Shown here piece by piece: positions 15,946-27,412 of a stretch of 64,000 nucleotides of DNA. The notes beneath the pieces were generated by a model. It was not told the DNA's origin and made no database searches. It saw nothing but the letters and a program-made list of their open reading frames with translations. How positions within the stretch are numbered: position 1 is the stretch's first letter; each line of letters starts with the position of its first letter. Source of the stretch: NCED01 sp035493955. Lineage in GTDB: Bacteria; Pseudomonadota; Alphaproteobacteria; Caulobacterales; Caulobacteraceae. The translations under genes and the position numbers were made by a program. The stretch is taken from NCBI GenBank assembly GCA_035493955.1, contig DATJHI010000035.1, positions 124,001 to 188,000 of the forward strand, given 5' to 3'.

Positions 15946-15975
15946 TCGTGCAGAAGCGTCGCCTGCATCGTGCAG
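15946..15975. promoter_or_regulatory. Candidate AraC-regulator binding site (direct repeats)
   Basis: Two copies of TCGTGCAG at 15946-15953 and 15968-15975 are 22 nt apart start to start, two helical turns, the arrangement AraC-family activators use. The second copy is also inside the palindrome CCTGCA-TCG-TGCAGG. They lie 88-118 nt upstream of the hydroquinone dioxygenase small-subunit start and just after the AraC gene. Confidence 0.6.
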
Positions 15976-16063
15976 GATTTTTTGCGCCGGAAGGCGGATT
16001 GTCCGAGCATGCAATGGCGCCAGTCAGGCGCCGTCGGTCCGCCAGAGGCCTGAGGAAACCGCG

Positions 16064-16579
16064 ATGCAGTACGAGACCCGCTTCGGCTCGATGAACGACT
16101 TCGACAAGGGCGGCGTCGAGATCATCGACGACGACCCCAAGAACTACGTCTTCTCCAACATGTTCGAAGTGGCCAGGACTTCGCCCGCCTATGAGCGCGT
16201 GGCCGTGGCCAAGAACTTCGAATATGTGATCGAGACCGCCCGCGCCGAGGGCGTCTCCGGCTGGTACGCCTGCGCCCACGACGAGTTCGTGGTCTGCATG
16301 GACGGCGTGGTCGAGGTCCACCTAGTCAAGCTCGACGACATGGCCTCGGTGGTCGATCCGGCCAGCCAGGGCGCGCACGCGCTGAAGGGCGACCCCCAGG
16401 GCCGCAAGATGGGCCGCATCGTCCTCGGTCTCGGCCATCAGGCCCTGCTGCCCCGCGGCGCGGCCTACCGCTTCCAGGCCGACAAGCCCGCCTGCCTGAT
16501 GTTCCAGACCGTGGCCGGTCCGGTCACGGTGCAGAAGTGGGACCAGATCTGCCAGACCGGCGACTACGTCGCCAACTGA
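16064..16579 (+). CDS. hapC: Hydroquinone 1,2-dioxygenase small subunit
   Basis: A 171-aa cupin-like protein (about 19 kDa), matching in size and position the small subunit HapC/PnpC of the two-component Fe(II) hydroquinone dioxygenase. The enzyme cleaves hydroquinone to 4-hydroxymuconic semialdehyde as an alpha2-beta2 complex; the iron sits in the large subunit encoded next. Visible segments are FEYVIETARAEGVSGWYACA, HDEFVVCMDGVVEVHLVKLDD and LPRGAAYRF. The ATG is preceded by CTGAGGAAA. It is spaced 40 nt from the large-subunit gene. Assignment relies on the paired gene context and the iron ligands of the partner. Confidence 0.9.
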   Translation: MQYETRFGSMNDFDKGGVEIIDDDPKNYVFSNMFEVARTSPAYERVAVAKNFEYVIETARAEGVSGWYACAHDEFVVCMDGVVEVHLVKLDDMASVVDPASQGAHALKGDPQGRKMGRIVLGLGHQALLPRGAAYRFQADKPACLMFQTVAGPVTVQKWDQICQTGDYVAN

Positions 16580-16619
16580 ACCCGCCCCAGTTTCCGATCA
16601 GCCTAGAGGACCCAACCCC

Positions 16620-17645
16620 ATGGCCATGCTCGACACCCCCAAGGCCGAAGGCGGCCCCCCCTCGGACGCCCTGACCTTCACCAAGATCCTGCCGGTGGAC
16701 AACCAGACCGGCTACCGCTCGTTCCAGGCGGGCAGCTTCACCTTCAAGCGCGACGAATATTTCGCCCGCATCGCCTGGCCGGGCGGCACCCACGTCATGC
16801 CCATCGACGTGTTCCTGCGCGCCCTGATGCGCGACGTGGCCTGGGGCTTCTTCTACGGCGTGGTCAACTTCGACGACGTGGTGGGCACTATCAACCACTA
16901 CGGCGAGGTGACCCTGTTCGCCGGCCGTTTCAACGACGGCTACCGAAACGGCGGGCGCGACTACGCGGAGCGCTTCACCTCGGAGGCGCTGATGCCCCTG
17001 TTCAAGGCCATGGTCTCGGACTTCACCAACGCCGGCTACGACCCCTTCGCCGCACCGATGGAGACCGGCGTTCCGTGGGGCTCCAAGAACGGCGACAACG
17101 ACGAGGCCGTCACCCGCACCCGCGTCGCCGCCCGCCGCATGGTCGGCCTGCCCGGCGACACCCCCGTGCGCACCGACGCCAACGGCTATCCGAAGAACCG
17201 CATGTTCCAGGACGTGTCTTCGGACCAGCCGCTGGTGGAGGCCGAGCCGGGCTTCGAGAACGAGGTGTCGGCCTACAACCTGTTCGACTACCTCGCCCGC
17301 TCGGACGTGACGTGGAATCCGTCGGTGTGCTCGGTGGTCGGCGACAGCCTGTTCTGCCCGACCTCCGAGGAGTTCACCCTGCCGGTCGACCATGGCAACG
17401 ACCGCTGCGAGTGGTTCATCACCCTGTCCGACACCATCATCTGGGAGATCAAGGACAAGGAGAGCGGCAAGCCCCGCGCCAAGGTGGTGGCCAAGGCCGG
17501 CGACGTCTCCTGCATGCCCGCCGACATCCGCCACAAGGGCTACGCCGACAAGCGGGCCATGCTGCTGGTGTGGGAAAACGCGTCCCCGAAGATCCCCGAC
17601 ATGATCGCCAAAGGCGAAGCGCCGGTGGTCTCGGTCACCTGGTAG
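16620..17645 (+). CDS. hapD: Hydroquinone 1,2-dioxygenase large (iron-binding) subunit
   Basis: A 341-aa protein (about 38 kDa), the catalytic subunit partner of the preceding gene. The segment DHGNDRCEWF places His258, Asn260 and Glu264 with the spacing of the Fe(II) ligands in PnpD/HapD, and His305 (in ADIRHKGYADKR) fits the fourth ligand. It opens the aromatic ring of hydroquinone with O2 to give 4-hydroxymuconic semialdehyde in the cytoplasm. The ATG at 16620 follows AGAGGA. A strong terminator hairpin lies immediately downstream, before the dehydrogenase gene. Confidence 0.93.
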   Translation: MAMLDTPKAEGGPPSDALTFTKILPVDNQTGYRSFQAGSFTFKRDEYFARIAWPGGTHVMPIDVFLRALMRDVAWGFFYGVVNFDDVVGTINHYGEVTLFAGRFNDGYRNGGRDYAERFTSEALMPLFKAMVSDFTNAGYDPFAAPMETGVPWGSKNGDNDEAVTRTRVAARRMVGLPGDTPVRTDANGYPKNRMFQDVSSDQPLVEAEPGFENEVSAYNLFDYLARSDVTWNPSVCSVVGDSLFCPTSEEFTLPVDHGNDRCEWFITLSDTIIWEIKDKESGKPRAKVVAKAGDVSCMPADIRHKGYADKRAMLLVWENASPKIPDMIAKGEAPVVSVTW

Positions 17646-17667
17646 GCTCCCCCCGCCTGCCAGTTCG

Positions 17668-17707
17668 ACGCGCCCGCCTCCCTTCCCCGAGGCGGGCGCG
17701 TTCCTTT
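17668..17707 (+). terminator. Strong hairpin between dioxygenase and dehydrogenase genes
   Basis: A perfect 13-bp stem, ACGCGCCCGCCTC (17668-17680) with GAGGCGGGCGCGT (17689-17701), has an 8-nt loop and is followed by TCCTTT. The U-tract is short, so it may only partly terminate, lowering dehydrogenase expression or protecting the upstream mRNA end. Confidence 0.75.
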
Positions 17708-17747
17708 ATGTAGGCCCAGCTTCAGAACTCATAAGGACTCAAGGACC

Positions 17748-19244
17748 ATGGCCAAGCTACAGCCGGTGGACGTCTCCAAGATCCAGACCCGCCTCCTGAT
17801 CGACGGCCAGTGGGTCGACGGCGCGGCCGGCGCCGAGATCGACGTGATCAATCCCTACACGGCCGAAAAGATCGTCTCGATCGCCGAGGCCCGCGAGGCC
17901 GACGTCGACCGGGCGGTGGAGGCCGCGAAGAGGGCCTTTCCGGCCTGGGCCCGCACGCCCGCCTATGAGCGCGGCCGGCTCCTGAGCAAGCTGGCGGACG
18001 CCATCGAGGCCGACGCCGACTACCTGGCCCGGCTGGAGGCCACCAACACCGGCCACCCGGTGCGCGACTGCCAGAACCTCGACGTGCCGCGCACCATCAT
18101 GTGCTTCCGCTATTTCGCCGGCATGGCCGACAAGTTGGAGGGCTCGGTGGTGCCGGTGGACGCCGGTTTCCTGAACTATGTCGAGCGCGAGCCCATCGGG
18201 GTGATCGGCCAGATCGTGCCGTGGAACTTCCCCCTGATGTTCGTCAGCTGGAAGCTCGGCCCGGCCCTGGCCGCCGGCAATACGGTGGTGATGAAGCCGT
18301 CGGAGATCACCCCCTTGTCGGCCCTGCGCATCGGCGAGCTGATCAAGCAGGTCGGCTTCCCAGACGGGGTGGTCAACATCCTGCCGGGCTACGGCGCCAC
18401 CGCCGGCCAGCGCATCGCCGACCATCCCGGCATCGGCAAGGTTTCCTTCACCGGCTCGACCAACGTCGGCCGTTCGATCGTCCGCGCCTCGGCCGGCAAT
18501 CTGAAGAAGGTGCAGCTGGAGCTGGGCGGCAAGGGACCCAACATCATATTCGAGGATGCGATCATCCCGGCCGCGGTGGGGGGGACGGCCTTCGGCATCT
18601 TCCACAACCAGGGCCAGGCCTGCATCGCCGCCACCCGCCTGATCCTGCACGAGTCCATCGCCGACCAGTTCCTGGATAAGTTCGCGGCCCTGGCCAAGTC
18701 GATCAAGCTGGGCGATCCCCTCGACACCGACACCGAGATGGGTCCCTTGACCTCCAAGGTCCACCATGACCGGGTGATGTCCTACATCCAGGTGGCCAAG
18801 GACCAGGGCGGGACCATCCTCACCGGCGGGCGCATCCCCGACGATCCGGCCCTCAGGGGCGGCTATTTCGTCGAGCCGACCATCGTCAAAGCCGACCGCA
18901 ACGACCGGGTGCAGCAGGAGGAGGTTTTCGGACCCTTCGTCGCCTACACCACCTTCAAGGACGACGAGGAGGCCCTGGCCATCGCCAACGGCACGGCCTA
19001 CGGCCTGGGCTCGGGCCTATGGACCCAGAACCTCGCCCGCGCCCACAAGTTCGCCAAGGCGCTCCACGCAGGCATGGTGTGGGTCAATTCCTACAAGCGG
19101 GTCCACCCGGCCTCGCCCTTCGGCGGGGTAGGGGAGTCCGGCTACGGCCGCGAAATGGGCTTCGAGGCCATGCGCGAATACACCAACGCCAAGTCGGTCT
19201 GGATCAACGTCGAGGCCAACATCCCGCCCTTCTACAAGCGGTAG
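17748..19244 (+). CDS. hapE: 4-hydroxymuconic semialdehyde dehydrogenase (aldehyde dehydrogenase family)
   Basis: A 498-aa NAD(P)-dependent aldehyde dehydrogenase. It has VPWNFPLMFVSWKLGPALAA (cofactor strand, around 165), the FTGSTNVGR motif, the general-base LELGGKGPN (around 262) and the catalytic Cys in GQACIAATR (around 296). Position after the dioxygenase genes and the presence of maleylacetate reductase assign it to oxidation of 4-hydroxymuconic semialdehyde to maleylacetate. From sequence alone a betaine-aldehyde or other ALDH role could not be excluded. The ATG at 17748 follows AAGGA. A bidirectional terminator closes the unit. Confidence 0.88.
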   Translation: MAKLQPVDVSKIQTRLLIDGQWVDGAAGAEIDVINPYTAEKIVSIAEAREADVDRAVEAAKRAFPAWARTPAYERGRLLSKLADAIEADADYLARLEATNTGHPVRDCQNLDVPRTIMCFRYFAGMADKLEGSVVPVDAGFLNYVEREPIGVIGQIVPWNFPLMFVSWKLGPALAAGNTVVMKPSEITPLSALRIGELIKQVGFPDGVVNILPGYGATAGQRIADHPGIGKVSFTGSTNVGRSIVRASAGNLKKVQLELGGKGPNIIFEDAIIPAAVGGTAFGIFHNQGQACIAATRLILHESIADQFLDKFAALAKSIKLGDPLDTDTEMGPLTSKVHHDRVMSYIQVAKDQGGTILTGGRIPDDPALRGGYFVEPTIVKADRNDRVQQEEVFGPFVAYTTFKDDEEALAIANGTAYGLGSGLWTQNLARAHKFAKALHAGMVWVNSYKRVHPASPFGGVGESGYGREMGFEAMREYTNAKSVWINVEANIPPFYKR

Positions 19245-19276
19245 GCCGGGCCTCGCCGGAAGCGGAAGAGCGAAAG

Positions 19277-19310
19277 AAAAGGGGCGGGCCCCTTTGGGGG
19301 CCCGCCCTTT
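19277..19310. terminator. Bidirectional rho-independent terminator
   Basis: An 11-bp perfect stem, GGGCGGGCCCC (19282-19292) with GGGGCCCGCCC (19297-19307), has a TTTG loop. It is flanked by AAAGAAAA on the left and TTT on the right, so U-tracts exist on both strands. It separates the convergent dehydrogenase and carboxylesterase genes. Confidence 0.88.
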
Positions 19311-19315
19311 GTGCA

Positions 19316-20968
19316 TCAGGCGCGGGCGGCCGCGGGCGGAACCTTGGCCTTGTATTCGGCCACCAGCCTGCGGGTCGGACCCATGGGGTCGTTGATCATG
19401 GTCGGCTGGTCTGCGGTGGTGATGACCATGGTCGGCCGGGTCTGCAGGTTGAAGGGCTCCCAGTGGGGAAGTCCCGGCCCGTTGGGATTGCCGGTCTTGG
19501 CGAAATTGGCCCAGTAGGCGCTGCACTTGTCGGCCAGGGCCTGCTTGGCCGGGTTGACCGTCCCGACGATCGGGGCCGAGGCCTTCAGGCTGTCGAGGAC
19601 ATAGGGGATCTCCGAGGTGTGCGGGGCGTGCAGCCGGTCGCCGCGGACGTCGGTGTGGTGGGCGAAGTAGAAGAAATAGACCGGCGCCCCGCCCGCCGCC
19701 GCCTGCGCCGCCTTGCGTTCGGCCTGGATGGTCACCCCGTCGGTGAAGCTCCACTGGCTGAGCAGCAATTGGGCGATATAGGCGTTGTCCTTGCCCGGAT
19801 AGTTGGTCTTGTAGAGGGCGACCAGGGCGGCGGCGTCGCCGTCGGCCAGCCGGGTCGCGGCCTTCACCGTCGTGGCCAGTTGGGTGTCGTCGATAGGATC
19901 GACGGGCGCGCCCCAGGAGGCGCTTTCGGTCTCCACCGTCGAGGAGATCAGGGGTACGTCCCGCGACAGGGGCGAGGCCGCCGGGTCGAACACGTGGGCC
20001 GGCAGGTTGGTCCCGTCGACCACCGGCCCGTTCCCGCCGGAGCCGCGGTTGGCCTGGGCGGTGGAGACGATCTTCTGCCAGGGCGTCGCCTGCAGTTCGG
20101 CCAGGCTCTTGACCCCCAGCGCATCGACCAGGCGCTTGGCGTTGGCGGAGACCTGTTCCTTGACCCCGCTGCGCACCGCCGAGCCGCTTTCGGCCACGGC
20201 CCGGTGGAACAGGCCCTTGGCCGCGGGCATGCCCATCAGGGTGGAGACCTTGCCGCCGCCGCCGGACTGGCCGGCGATCATCACCCGGCCCGGATCGCCG
20301 CCGAAGCCCGCGATGTTGTCATGCACCCATTTCAGGGCGACGACGAGGTCGAGCATGCCGACGTTGCCGCTGTCGGCGTAGGCCGGGCCGTAGAGGTCGG
20401 CCAGGTACAGGAAGCCGAAATGGTTCAGCCGGTGGGTCACGGTCACCACCACCAGGTCCTGCTTTGCAGCCAGGTTGGAGCCGTCGTAGCTGGCGGCGCT
20501 GCCCGATCCGGCGGCGAAGCCCCCGCCGTGGAACCAGACCAACACCGCGCGCTTGCCCGAGGCGGGTCCGACCGCGGGGGTGTAGATGTTCAGGTGCAGG
20601 CAGTCCTCGCTGATCGGCGAGGTCTGCAGCATGGCCGTCTCCTCGGCCATCGGGGTGACCATGGGGACGTTCTGCGGACAGGCCGGGCCGTATTCGATGC
20701 AGGCGCGCACCCCGGCCCATTTGGCCGGAGGCTTGGGCGGCAGCCAGCGGTTGGCCCCGCCGGTGTCGGCGCCATAGGGCACGCCCAGGAACACCTTCAC
20801 CTTGCCCCGGGCTTCGCCGCGGATGCGGCCGTAGGTGGTGGCGGCGACCGGGGCGGCGGCCGGCGCCGCCATGGCCGACCCGGCGCCGGCTGCGGCCACG
20901 GCGGCCCCGGCCGCGCCGAGCATGGCGCGACGGTCGATGCCGGTCTTCCTGCCTGTGACGTCCTTCAT
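19316..20968 (-). CDS. Tat-exported type B carboxylesterase
   Basis: A 550-aa esterase of the para-nitrobenzyl esterase/type B carboxylesterase family. The N-terminus carries a Tat signal (DRRAMLGAAGA) followed by an Ala-rich h-region, so it acts in the periplasm. Domain landmarks are FLGVPYGADTGGANRWLPP (near 60), GPACPQN, the oxyanion strand WFHGGGFAAGSGS (near 145) and the nucleophile elbow GQSGGGG (near 230), a variant of the usual GESAGG. The ATG at 20968 was chosen because GGAGGAGG lies 8 nt upstream; the frame extends 18 codons further without a site. It may release phenolic acids or aryl alcohols from esters, feeding the adjacent aromatic genes. Confidence 0.88.
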   Translation of the reverse strand: MKDVTGRKTGIDRRAMLGAAGAAVAAAGAGSAMAAPAAAPVAATTYGRIRGEARGKVKVFLGVPYGADTGGANRWLPPKPPAKWAGVRACIEYGPACPQNVPMVTPMAEETAMLQTSPISEDCLHLNIYTPAVGPASGKRAVLVWFHGGGFAAGSGSAASYDGSNLAAKQDLVVVTVTHRLNHFGFLYLADLYGPAYADSGNVGMLDLVVALKWVHDNIAGFGGDPGRVMIAGQSGGGGKVSTLMGMPAAKGLFHRAVAESGSAVRSGVKEQVSANAKRLVDALGVKSLAELQATPWQKIVSTAQANRGSGGNGPVVDGTNLPAHVFDPAASPLSRDVPLISSTVETESASWGAPVDPIDDTQLATTVKAATRLADGDAAALVALYKTNYPGKDNAYIAQLLLSQWSFTDGVTIQAERKAAQAAAGGAPVYFFYFAHHTDVRGDRLHAPHTSEIPYVLDSLKASAPIVGTVNPAKQALADKCSAYWANFAKTGNPNGPGLPHWEPFNLQTRPTMVITTADQPTMINDPMGPTRRLVAEYKAKVPPAAARA

Positions 20969-21159
20969 GCCCTTAGCCTCCTCCGGAATCTCTTGTTCCA
21001 TGGCCGCGATCGTCGAGGACATCGTATGTCATCGACTGCCGACTCCAGGCCACCATAGCTGGGGCTCCGCGGCTTAGCAAAGGGGACCGGTCAGCTTGGC
21101 GCCGCTGCGCAGCAGGGCTAAACCTCGGCCCCGTTCATCCCTCAGACAGAAGAGTCCGC

Positions 21160-21549
21160 GTGGCCGCCGTCGAGGTTCCCCAGCCGGATCTGTGGAAGAC
21201 GCGGCCGTTCGCGCCGGCGCCAGGCGATCGGCTCGGTCCCCTGGACGAGATCGCCGACGGCCAGGCCAAGGAATACACCTTCGGGGTCGGCATAGCCGCC
21301 TTCCGCATGTTCGTGGTGCGCCGGCAGGGCGAGGCCTTCGGCTACGTCAACCAGTGCCCGCACTATTCCCTGCCGCTGAACCACAGGCCGGACCAGTTCC
21401 TGACGCGCGCCGGCGACAAGATCATGTGCACCCAGCATCTGGCCCTGTTCCGCATCGAGGACGGGGCCTGTCTCGACGGCGCCTGCGAGGGGCGGTCCCT
21501 CGACCCGGTGCCGGTCGAGGTCCGCGACGGCCAGATTCACATAGGATGA
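21160..21549 (+). CDS. Rieske 2Fe-2S domain protein
   Basis: A 129-aa soluble Rieske-type protein. The cluster ligands are CPH (with His two residues on) and CTQH; about 21 residues separate the two halves, a little more than the usual 15-17. No transmembrane helix or signal is present, so it is probably a ferredoxin component or a small electron-transfer domain rather than a bc1 Rieske subunit. It starts with GTG at 21160. It is followed 4 nt later by the YciI-like gene, so they form an operon. A partner oxygenase is not encoded in this window. Confidence 0.82.
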   Translation: MAAVEVPQPDLWKTRPFAPAPGDRLGPLDEIADGQAKEYTFGVGIAAFRMFVVRRQGEAFGYVNQCPHYSLPLNHRPDQFLTRAGDKIMCTQHLALFRIEDGACLDGACEGRSLDPVPVEVRDGQIHIG

Positions 21550-21553
21550 CCCC

Positions 21554-21859
21554 ATGCCTTATTTCATGTTCTTCGGTTCGGACGGTCCCAACGGCAAGGA
21601 GATCCGCGCCCGGGTGCGCGCGACCCACCAGGCCTATGTCCGCACCCCCCAGCCCGGGTGCCGGCCGGCGGCGGCGGGGGTGCTGGTCGACGACGACGGG
21701 GAGGGGATGAACGGCTCCCTGCTGATCTTCGAGGCCGACGACCGGGCGGCGGTGGAACGGTTCGTGGGCGGCGATCCCTACGCAGCCGAAAACCTGTTCG
21801 AGCGTACCGAAATCCGCCGCTGGAACTGGGTCCTGGGCGCCCCGGCGGCCGACGACTGA
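21554..21859 (+). CDS. YciI-like family protein
   Basis: A 101-aa small alpha/beta (ferredoxin-like) protein of the YciI/YCII type. It begins MPYFMFFGSDG, has RATHQAYV in the first helix and ADDRAAVERFVGGDPYAAENLFE in the typical C-terminal DPY region, then a WNWVLG strand. Family members are small, often linked to aromatic ring-cleavage lactone or chloromuconolactone chemistry or of unknown role. It is translated directly after the Rieske gene (4-nt gap). Catalysis is not assured. Confidence 0.75.
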   Translation: MPYFMFFGSDGPNGKEIRARVRATHQAYVRTPQPGCRPAAAGVLVDDDGEGMNGSLLIFEADDRAAVERFVGGDPYAAENLFERTEIRRWNWVLGAPAADD

Positions 21860-21924
21860 GGCGCCGGGCAGGGGGCGCCGCAAACGTCGCTCCCCCGTGC
21901 GCCCGCCTTGACCCCGAGGGCGGT

Positions 21925-21948
21925 ATAAGTCATCTTGTGACGACTTAT
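21925..21948. promoter_or_regulatory. 24-bp palindromic operator candidate
   Basis: The arms ATAAGTCATC (21925-21934) and GACGACTTAT (21939-21948) are inverted with one mismatch around TTGT. It is AT-rich against the local background and sits 124 nt upstream of the DUF6152-type gene. The partial string GACTTATCA recurs at 31971-31979. Confidence 0.5.
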
Positions 21949-22071
21949 CACGTCGATCCGCCCCATCCCGGACACGGGGCCCCGGGGGCGCGTCGTTGTC
22001 GTATCGGGCGAAGCGTGTCATTGACGCCTCGAGGTTTTGCTCGAGAACCATAAGAAGCTGTGGAGGACTCG

Positions 22072-22494
22072 ATGAAGAAAACCGCTATGGCGCTCGGCGC
22101 TACGGCCCTGCTGCTGGCTTGCGCCGGCGCGGCCGCCGCTCACCATTCGGCCGCCATGTTCGACGCCAGCAAGGAAGTCAGCCTGTCGGGCACGGTCAAG
22201 GAATTCCAGTACACCAACCCGCACTCCTGGCTGGTGGTGAACATCCCCGACGCGGCCGGCAAGGTCACCGAGTGGAGCTTCGAAGCCGAAGGCCCCTCGA
22301 CCCTGCTCCGCGCCGGCATCAAGAAGTCCTCGCTGATGCCGGGCGACAAGGTCACCGTGAAGGGACACCCGCTGAAGGACGGCCGCCCTGGCGCCGGCCT
22401 GATGAACGTGACCAAGGCCGACGGCACCGTGCTGACCCCCCGTCCGGCCCCGCCCCCGGGCGGCGCCCCGGCGGCCCCGCGGCCCGCCGGCTGA
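22072..22494 (+). CDS. DUF6152-type secreted protein
   Basis: A 140-aa protein with a Sec signal peptide (about 1-22). The mature part begins HHSAAMFDASKEVSLSGTVK, followed by YTNPHSWLVVNI and GWSFEAEGPS-like segments (here EWSFEAEGPSTLL), the pattern of the DUF6152 family of small beta-rich periplasmic proteins. The C-terminus is a Pro/Ala-rich tail of about 20 residues. Such genes are often seen near catabolic clusters, and two other secreted proteins of unknown role lie upstream at 11665-13755. The ATG at 22072 follows GGAGGA. Function unknown. Confidence 0.75.
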   Translation: MKKTAMALGATALLLACAGAAAAHHSAAMFDASKEVSLSGTVKEFQYTNPHSWLVVNIPDAAGKVTEWSFEAEGPSTLLRAGIKKSSLMPGDKVTVKGHPLKDGRPGAGLMNVTKADGTVLTPRPAPPPGGAPAAPRPAG

Positions 22495-22516
22495 TCGGCC
22501 GCCGAATCGAGATGCG

Positions 22517-22552
22517 AAGGGCGGGTTCCGAAAGGAGCCCGCCCTTTTCTTT
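22517..22552 (+). terminator. Rho-independent terminator after DUF6152-type gene
   Basis: The stem AAGGGCGGGTTCC (22517-22529) pairs with GGAGCCCGCCCTT (22534-22546) with one G-T wobble and a GAAA tetraloop, and is followed by TTCTTT. It lies between convergent genes (metH ends at 22559). Confidence 0.85.
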
Positions 22553-22558
22553 AGCGGC

Positions 22559-26294
<3,736 letters not shown>

Positions 26295-26298
<4 letters not shown>

Positions 26299-27221
26299 TT
26301 CGCGGTCGCCTGTTCGCGTACGCCCAGCACCCGGCAGATCGCATAGACCAGCTCGGGTCGGTTCAGGGTGTAGAAGTGGAAGTCGTTGAACCCGTCTTCC
26401 CCCAGCCGCGCGCAGGTCTCGGCGGCGACGGAGGTGGCGATCAGCCGCCGGGTCTCGACGTCGTTGTCGAGGCCCTCGAACAGGTTGCCCAGCCAGGCGG
26501 GGATGGCGGTCCCGCAGGACGCGGCCATCCTCTGCAGCCCGGTGAAGTTGGTCACCGGCATGATCCCCGGCACGATCGGTATGGTGACGCCGGCGGCGCG
26601 GACCTTGTCGACGAAGCGCCGGAAGGCGTCGATCTCGAAGAAGAACTGGCTGATGGCGCGCACGGCGCCGGAGTCGATCTTGGCCTTCAGCACGTCGATG
26701 TCGAAGTCCAGGGACGGGCTTTCCGGGTGTCCTTCCGGATAGCAGCCGACGCTGATCTCGAACGGGTGGATTCTGGTGATGCCGGCGGTCAATTCGGTGG
26801 CGTTGGCGTAGCCGTCCGCGCTCGGGACATAGGTCTCGCCCAACCCGCCGGGGGGGTCGCCGCGCAGGGCCACGATGTGGCGCACCCCCGCCCGCCAATA
26901 GTCGCGCACGACGGCGTCCACCTCGTCGCGGGTCGCGGCCACGCAGGTGAGGTGCGCGGCGGCCTGCAGCGGGGTCTCGTCGACGATGCGCCGGACGATC
27001 CTGTGGGTGCGCTCGCGGGTCGAGCCGCCGGCGCCGTAGGTGACCGAGACGAACCTCGGGTTCAGGGGGGCCAGCCGCTGGATGCAGGCCCACAGGCTCT
27101 CCTCCATCTCCGGGGTCTTGGGCGGAAACACCTCGAACGAGACCTGCACGCCCTTGCCGCCGCGCTCGCCGGCGCGGGCGATGGGACCGGGCATCCCCAT
27201 GTCGGGCTCGAACAGGCTCAT
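26295..27221 (-). CDS. metF: 5,10-methylenetetrahydrofolate reductase
   Basis: A 308-aa FAD enzyme that reduces 5,10-methylene-THF to 5-methyl-THF, the methyl donor used by MetH. The TIM-barrel family landmarks are SFEVFPPKTPEMEESLW (near 30), FVSVTYGAGGSTRERT, HLTCVAATRDEV, IVALRGDPPGG, SVGCYPEGHPESP and VPGIMPVTNF. The ATG at 27221 was selected since it starts the family's typical N-terminus (MSLFEP). Its stop overlaps the metH N-part start. An unusual set of 12-bp-phased repeats lies in the promoter region upstream. First gene of a three-gene methionine operon. Confidence 0.95.
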
Positions 27222-27290
27222 GGAAGATTTCCCCGCGCAGTCCCGCGCAACGTTCGGGGGGAGATACGCGCTCGAAGGTTGGTCGGCAAT

Positions 27291-27344
27291 CCCACTTTTT
27301 CGAGTGGGACGACCAGTTTTATAAAAAGTGGGACGAAAAGTGGG
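27291..27344 (-). promoter_or_regulatory. 12-bp-phased repeats around a metF promoter
   Basis: On the plus strand AGTGGG occurs at 27303, 27327 and 27339, a degenerate AGTTTT at 27315, and the inverse CCCACT at 27291: every site is on a 12-nt grid. The full units read AGTGGGACGACC, AGTGGGACGAAA and AGTGGGATGACA. On the minus strand the degenerate unit supplies a -10-like TATAAA (27323-27318), so the repeats flank the likely metF promoter. The first two sites also form a CCCACT/AGTGGG hairpin at the predicted mRNA 5' end. A repressor-binding array is likely. Confidence 0.6.
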
Positions 27345-27412
27345 ATGACATCCGCGCACAGACTAGCCGATGCCGCGACATCGGACCATCGCCCGAAGCC
27401 GGATGGGACCGA

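Noticed and set aside
27222..27345. SAM or SAM/SAH riboswitch upstream of metF
   Set aside because: The leader does not match known SAM-II, SAM-I or SAM/SAH consensus; the visible structure is the short CCCACT/AGTGGG hairpin and phased repeats.
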